From contig JBAXUL010000006.1 of the NCBI GenBank assembly GCA_037129695.1, positions 10,902-74,901 on the forward strand: 64,000 nt of DNA. The letters run 5' to 3'. The position numbers were made by a program, and so were the translations under genes. Below the pieces are notes generated by a model. That model did not search any database. It saw only the letters and a list, made by a program, of their open reading frames with translations, and was not told where the DNA came from. The DNA comes from CAINVV01 sp037129695 (GTDB taxonomy: Bacteria; Bacteroidota; Bacteroidia; Bacteroidales; Prolixibacteraceae). Below are positions 60,672 to 64,000 of the stretch, piece after piece (positions within the stretch are counted from its first letter, which is position 1; the number at the start of each line of letters is the position of its first letter).

Positions 60672-61283
60672 ATGGAGATATCTTTCAGGCAAACAAGAGA
60701 AAAGGAGTGGAAGGAGACAGAGAACTTAACAAGAGAAGCATTCTGGGATGTTTATAAACCTGGTTGCGATGAACATTTAGTTCTTCATCTGATTAGAAAG
60801 CGCAATTGTTACATTGAGGCGCTCGATTTAGTCGCAGTTGACGGGAAAATAATTATCGGCCATATCATTTGCACAAAGGCCAAAGTGGTTGATTCAATGA
60901 ACAGTGAGCATCCGGTATTGTGCGCCGGCCCATTTTCGATCATGAAAGAATACCAGGGAAAAGGCCATGGTGCCAGGCTGATGGAATATTGTATTGCAAA
61001 GGCAAAGGAATTAGGTCATGATGCCATGATTCTTTTCGGGAACCCGGACTATTATCATCGCTTTGGATTTCGGAATGCAGCTGAATTTGGCATTACCACC
61101 AAAGAGGGACTGAATTTTGATCCATTTATGGCTTTGGGGCTGCTAAATGCAAGTCTATCCGGAATAACAGGCAAGTTTTATGAAGATGAATCATTTTCAG
61201 TTGACGGAGCTGAACTGGAAGATTTTGAAAAGCAATACCCTTTCAAGGAAAAGCATGTAACCTCCACTCAACTAAAGCTATAG
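60672..61283 (+). CDS. GNAT family N-acetyltransferase
   Basis: 203 residues from the ATG at 60672 (MEISFRQTREKEWKETENLTREAFWDVY). Acetyl-CoA binding motif A is KEYQGKGHGARLMEYCIAKAKELG, followed by DYYHRFGFRNAAEFGI. It resembles the YhbS-like group. The upstream ATG at 60627 adds a polar leader and is less likely. The acceptor substrate is unknown. Confidence 0.88.
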   Translation: MEISFRQTREKEWKETENLTREAFWDVYKPGCDEHLVLHLIRKRNCYIEALDLVAVDGKIIIGHIICTKAKVVDSMNSEHPVLCAGPFSIMKEYQGKGHGARLMEYCIAKAKELGHDAMILFGNPDYYHRFGFRNAAEFGITTKEGLNFDPFMALGLLNASLSGITGKFYEDESFSVDGAELEDFEKQYPFKEKHVTSTQLKL

Positions 61284-61324
61284 CGGAAATAACCTCCGAA
61301 TAGTCTGATAGAGATTCTCCGCAG

Positions 61325-62410
61325 TTAATGACGACCGGTGCCAGATTTTATCTTGTTCCGGATCTCCAGCGATTCGTCAGAATATAAAAACTCGCGAGTC
61401 GACTCCGGTAGAAATTCGACTACATCATCCAGCTGATCCGCTTTGATCGCCTGACGAATATTGGAGGCGCTGATAAAAATTGGAAGTTTGGAAGAACCCG
61501 GGGTGGCCAGCTTTCGCATGACTTCGATGATTTCCACACCCGATGCCGGAAGGATTTTCTTCATGGCCCGGTTGTAGGCGGCAGTGGTTACACAATATTT
61601 TTCTGTTCCAACATATCTTTTTTTAATCCCCAGGACCGGCACCACGTACCTGGCAAAGATCTGGACATCCAATTCCGCTTGCTTTTCCATGACATCGCTG
61701 ATGGTTTCATTTTTGAGGAAATAGGCAGGAAAGATGGATCCGGAAACGATGTACATGCCTCCCCGCACCATGACAACATTATTCAGATGGGCAATCCCCT
61801 TTCTGATCAACTCCCACCTGACTTTGAAGGGAAACGCCGAGAGGTCCTCTTCAACCACAAAAAGGTACAGAAGTTCATTTTCTGAGGCTGCCTTTTCAAT
61901 CAGGTATTTGTGCCCATTGGTAAAAGGATTGCAATTAACTACAATGGCAGCAACAGCGGTAGTTTCAGTCGGGCGAATCAGGGTTTGAAGGTAATCCTGG
62001 TAAGTTAGAATCGATTCAAAACCAAATTCGAGGATGGAAAATAGCGGAGGAGCCGAGGCAATTTCTGAAAAACCCAATCCTCCGAACCGGACTGAGTTCT
62101 CCGGTCGAGTAAAAACGAATGTATGCTTGTAAATCTTTAACAGCTTCTCGGTCATGTAGGTAACGATCAGCGCAAAAGCGGTCGTATCGCGGTATTTGGG
62201 GTCGACAGCCACATATTTCAGGATCCTGCCCTGATGCGAACCTGTCCCGACAAGTTCACCCTTCAGGTTATAAACGATCATGGTGCATTCAACCTCCGAC
62301 GGGTCGAACTCAAAGCCCAGGTCCGCGAGAAAGCCTTTCACCAGTTTTACATCGAACGGGTTGTCCAGGTCAAGGGTCTCCTGCCGGAAATCTGTATCTT
62401 CAAAAGTCAT
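61325..62410 (-). CDS. citC: [citrate (pro-3S)-lyase] ligase
   Basis: 361 residues. The N-terminal acetyltransferase-like domain (about 1-130) is followed by a nucleotidyltransferase domain starting NCNPFTNGHKYLIEKAASE, with the HxGH-like N-G-H motif, and ending SASNIRQAIK. CitC acetylates the phosphoribosyl-dephospho-CoA arm of citrate lyase using acetate and ATP. The start overlaps the end of citXG by 11 bp. No citDEF genes for the lyase subunits are in the window. Confidence 0.92.
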   Translation of the reverse strand: MTFEDTDFRQETLDLDNPFDVKLVKGFLADLGFEFDPSEVECTMIVYNLKGELVGTGSHQGRILKYVAVDPKYRDTTAFALIVTYMTEKLLKIYKHTFVFTRPENSVRFGGLGFSEIASAPPLFSILEFGFESILTYQDYLQTLIRPTETTAVAAIVVNCNPFTNGHKYLIEKAASENELLYLFVVEEDLSAFPFKVRWELIRKGIAHLNNVVMVRGGMYIVSGSIFPAYFLKNETISDVMEKQAELDVQIFARYVVPVLGIKKRYVGTEKYCVTTAAYNRAMKKILPASGVEIIEVMRKLATPGSSKLPIFISASNIRQAIKADQLDDVVEFLPESTREFLYSDESLEIRNKIKSGTGRH

Positions 62411-63785
62411 TGATTTGGGATAAAAGGGTCAGATTTTTACTTTGATCTTGATGGATAAGGGTGTTGACAAATATAGTGACTGCAAGCAAATCAGCTGATC
62501 CACCGGGCGAAATATTCTCTCTTTTGCAAAATTCTGCCACTTCTGCATAGTTCCCTGTGCTGAAGTTCTCCAATGCATTCCTGCAAAGAACCTGAAATGC
62601 GGTTAAAACATCCGGACCGCGCCTGTAAAGGATGTTGGTATCATGGTTGTTGGATGAGATGGCAAGCAGGCATTTGATCAGCGCATCTTCTCCGGGTACT
62701 TTGAATGCCATTAATTGGGGCAGACCAAAATCAAATACCATCGGAAAACCATTTTCTGCTTCTCCCCTTGCCCCGCTGAATCCGTATCTCCGGAATATTT
62801 TTTCTCCATGTGTTGTTTCTGAACCATCCGGGAAGTGAAGTTCATTTTTTACCAGGTCTTTGCAAATATCCCTGATGATATCCCTGAACAATTCCGTTTC
62901 GAACTGATCACTTTGACGGTATAGCTTTCCGCAGGCAAAGAGGGACAATCCCATCAGGAATATAAGGCCTTTATGGGTATTGATATTTTTCGTTGAATCG
63001 TACATGTCAGATTCCATGCGCAATCCGATGTTCCTGATGACAGGCAGCGCACGGATGATATCATTCCCGTTAAAGGTAAAACCTGCACGCACCAGCTCCT
63101 CAAACCAACCCGAAATGGCAGCGGATGAGGCTAAAAATGTTTGATAATCCATATCGGCATGACTGCCGTTGCTGAATTTATCTACGAGTCCGGGTTTCGG
63201 AGAAAGTGAAATTTCTTCAAGAAGGGCCTTCAGCCCAAGGGATGAAATCTGTTTCACAAGTCCGTTTTCCCGTTGCTGACGACAATATTCAGCCATTCTG
63301 GTGAACATCAATGAACGCACTTGCTCTTCATCGTGAGACCCCAGACGTCTGCATTCGATGGCGGGTTTTTCGCCGCAAAAGAAGCAGGGCTTCGATTTGC
63401 CGGATGATAGCGTATTTCCTTGTGAATCATTCAGGTCCACATCAATATAGCGGCCAAGTGGATGACTCTCCTCGAAATCTTCGCACAATTGCTTGATTTC
63501 ATCATTGCTTTTCCCCTTCCCCGAACAAGGCGACAAATAAAAATCGCCGGCATCATCCGCCCTGCAGATTGATTCATTATCCTGGAGGGCGATTGTATTT
63601 GCCTTCAGAAAATATTTCAGGTCCATCAGCACATGGCTGAAAAACAGCTGCACGACGGTGTTGCTTTTGGGGAAACCGGGAACATTGAGGCTCAGGCTCA
63701 GGCATGACCAACCGTTGTCTGCCATTTCCCTTTTCAGGAATGCCCTTTGGTCGCGTGCAGCTAATATGGATTCGAGTGGTTCGAT
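62400..63785 (-). CDS. citXG: CitXG fusion: holo-citrate-lyase synthase and prosthetic-group synthase
   Basis: The N-terminal CitX domain (NVPGFPKSNTVVQLFF, HPLGRYIDVDL, KPCFFCG) transfers the prosthetic group to CitD. The C-terminal CitG domain (EISLSPKPGLVDKFSNGSHADMDYQTFLAS...) makes it from ATP and dephospho-CoA. The first ATG is at 63725, but the CitX-like start EPLESILAARDQRAFLKRE is encoded in frame upstream. There an AGGAGG (63797-63792) stands 6 nt before an ATC codon (63785-63783), and a TAA stop lies just upstream. I give the ATC as the probable start, adding 20 residues. The alternative is the ATG at 63725 with a truncated domain. Confidence 0.75.
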   Translation of the reverse strand: MEPLESILAARDQRAFLKREMADNGWSCLSLSLNVPGFPKSNTVVQLFFSHVLMDLKYFLKANTIALQDNESICRADDAGDFYLSPCSGKGKSNDEIKQLCEDFEESHPLGRYIDVDLNDSQGNTLSSGKSKPCFFCGEKPAIECRRLGSHDEEQVRSLMFTRMAEYCRQQRENGLVKQISSLGLKALLEEISLSPKPGLVDKFSNGSHADMDYQTFLASSAAISGWFEELVRAGFTFNGNDIIRALPVIRNIGLRMESDMYDSTKNINTHKGLIFLMGLSLFACGKLYRQSDQFETELFRDIIRDICKDLVKNELHFPDGSETTHGEKIFRRYGFSGARGEAENGFPMVFDFGLPQLMAFKVPGEDALIKCLLAISSNNHDTNILYRRGPDVLTAFQVLCRNALENFSTGNYAEVAEFCKRENISPGGSADLLAVTIFVNTLIHQDQSKNLTLLSQINDF

Positions 63786-63791
63786 GGTGGT

Positions 63792-63797
63792 CCTCCT
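63792..63797 (-). promoter_or_regulatory. ribosome binding site pointing to a non-ATG start of citXG
   Basis: Minus-strand AGGAGG, a full anti-16S match, with 6-nt spacing to an ATC codon. An in-frame TAA lies 3 codons upstream of that RBS-proximal region, so no ATG, GTG or TTG start is available between the stop and the ATC. Confidence 0.6.
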
Positions 63798-63938
63798 GAT
63801 TTATTTTGTACTCAATTTTTCTTTTTCAGGCAAATTGCTACTTTTTTTTTCCGCATTTTACATGATTCGTTCCTGCCGTCCGATTCCGGGATGCAGGTTT
63901 TTTATTAACTTTTATACCCGGACGGTGGTCTCTGGGTT

Positions 63939-63985
63939 CCCCCGGTTGAAACCGGGGGTTATGTACAGGAAACCCCTCCGGGGTT
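63939..63985. repeat. REP-like double hairpin
   Basis: CCCCCGGT (63939-63946) pairs with ACCGGGGG (63951-63958) over a TGAA loop. A second hairpin AACCCC-TCC-GGGGTT (63971-63985) follows. Both are GC-rich in an otherwise AT-moderate gap and resemble REP/BIME-type palindromes. The sequence ends here, so the full element is not visible. Confidence 0.6.
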
Positions 63986-64000
63986 GAAAGTGAAGAAGAG

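Overview
The window looks like a chromosomal segment of a Bacteroidota bacterium. The evidence is the eukaryote-type citrate synthase, a fused E1 2-oxoacid dehydrogenase, DUF5916 and GxxExxY proteins, two C39-peptidase ABC transporters, a str-S10-spc-alpha ribosomal superoperon without tuf, and promoters of the TTG-N19-TAnnTTTG type. Placement within Marinilabiliales/Prolixibacteraceae is a guess from overall gene flavour. I saw no rRNA or tRNA genes, CRISPR arrays, transposases or phage genes.

Layout. (1) 1-4100: a short-chain dehydrogenase, a small group linked to LPS core assembly (DUF6165, GT9 heptosyltransferase-like, WaaP/InaA-like kinase) and a nitroreductase. (2) 4300-21000: an L-fucose/L-galactose locus. 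It holds two GH29 alpha-L-fucosidases, a five-bladed-propeller glycosidase, a nucleotidyltransferase fused to a compact GHMP-kinase-like domain, a plant-like GDP-mannose 3,5-epimerase homologue, a mutarotase, a FucP symporter, a divergent LacI regulator, L-fucose isomerase and a DUF5916 outer-membrane protein. An E1 dehydrogenase gene lies inside it. Repeated GCAAAG-CTTTGC-like palindromes upstream of fucP and of the epimerase gene suggest one LacI regulon. (3) 21200-24600: an HlyD adaptor and C39-peptidase ABC exporter. (4) 24700-33600: a GxxExxY gene inside terminal inverted repeats, MarR, thioredoxin, OsmC, a stand-alone trpB2 behind what looks like a Trp attenuator, adenosine deaminase with rubrerythrin, a UbiD decarboxylase and citrate synthase. 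(5) 33900-51450: one uninterrupted minus-strand ribosomal block from rpsL to rplQ, including fusA, secY, infA and rpoA. (6) 51780-54560: a second C39 exporter with a drastically shortened HlyD partner. (7) 54900-64000: an EF-G paralogue lacking the catalytic His, a beta-CASP metallo-hydrolase, a DUF2975/XRE pair, DUF4256, a GNAT enzyme and the citrate-lyase maturation genes citC and citXG. The citXG coding sequence appears to begin at an ATC codon.

The most interesting items are the Trp-leader attenuator before trpB2, the kinase-nucleotidyltransferase plus 3,5-epimerase pair in the fucose locus with its shared operator block, the miniature HlyD, the GTPase-motif-defective EF-G paralogue, the GxxExxY cassette with 37-bp inverted ends, and the apparent ATC start of citXG.
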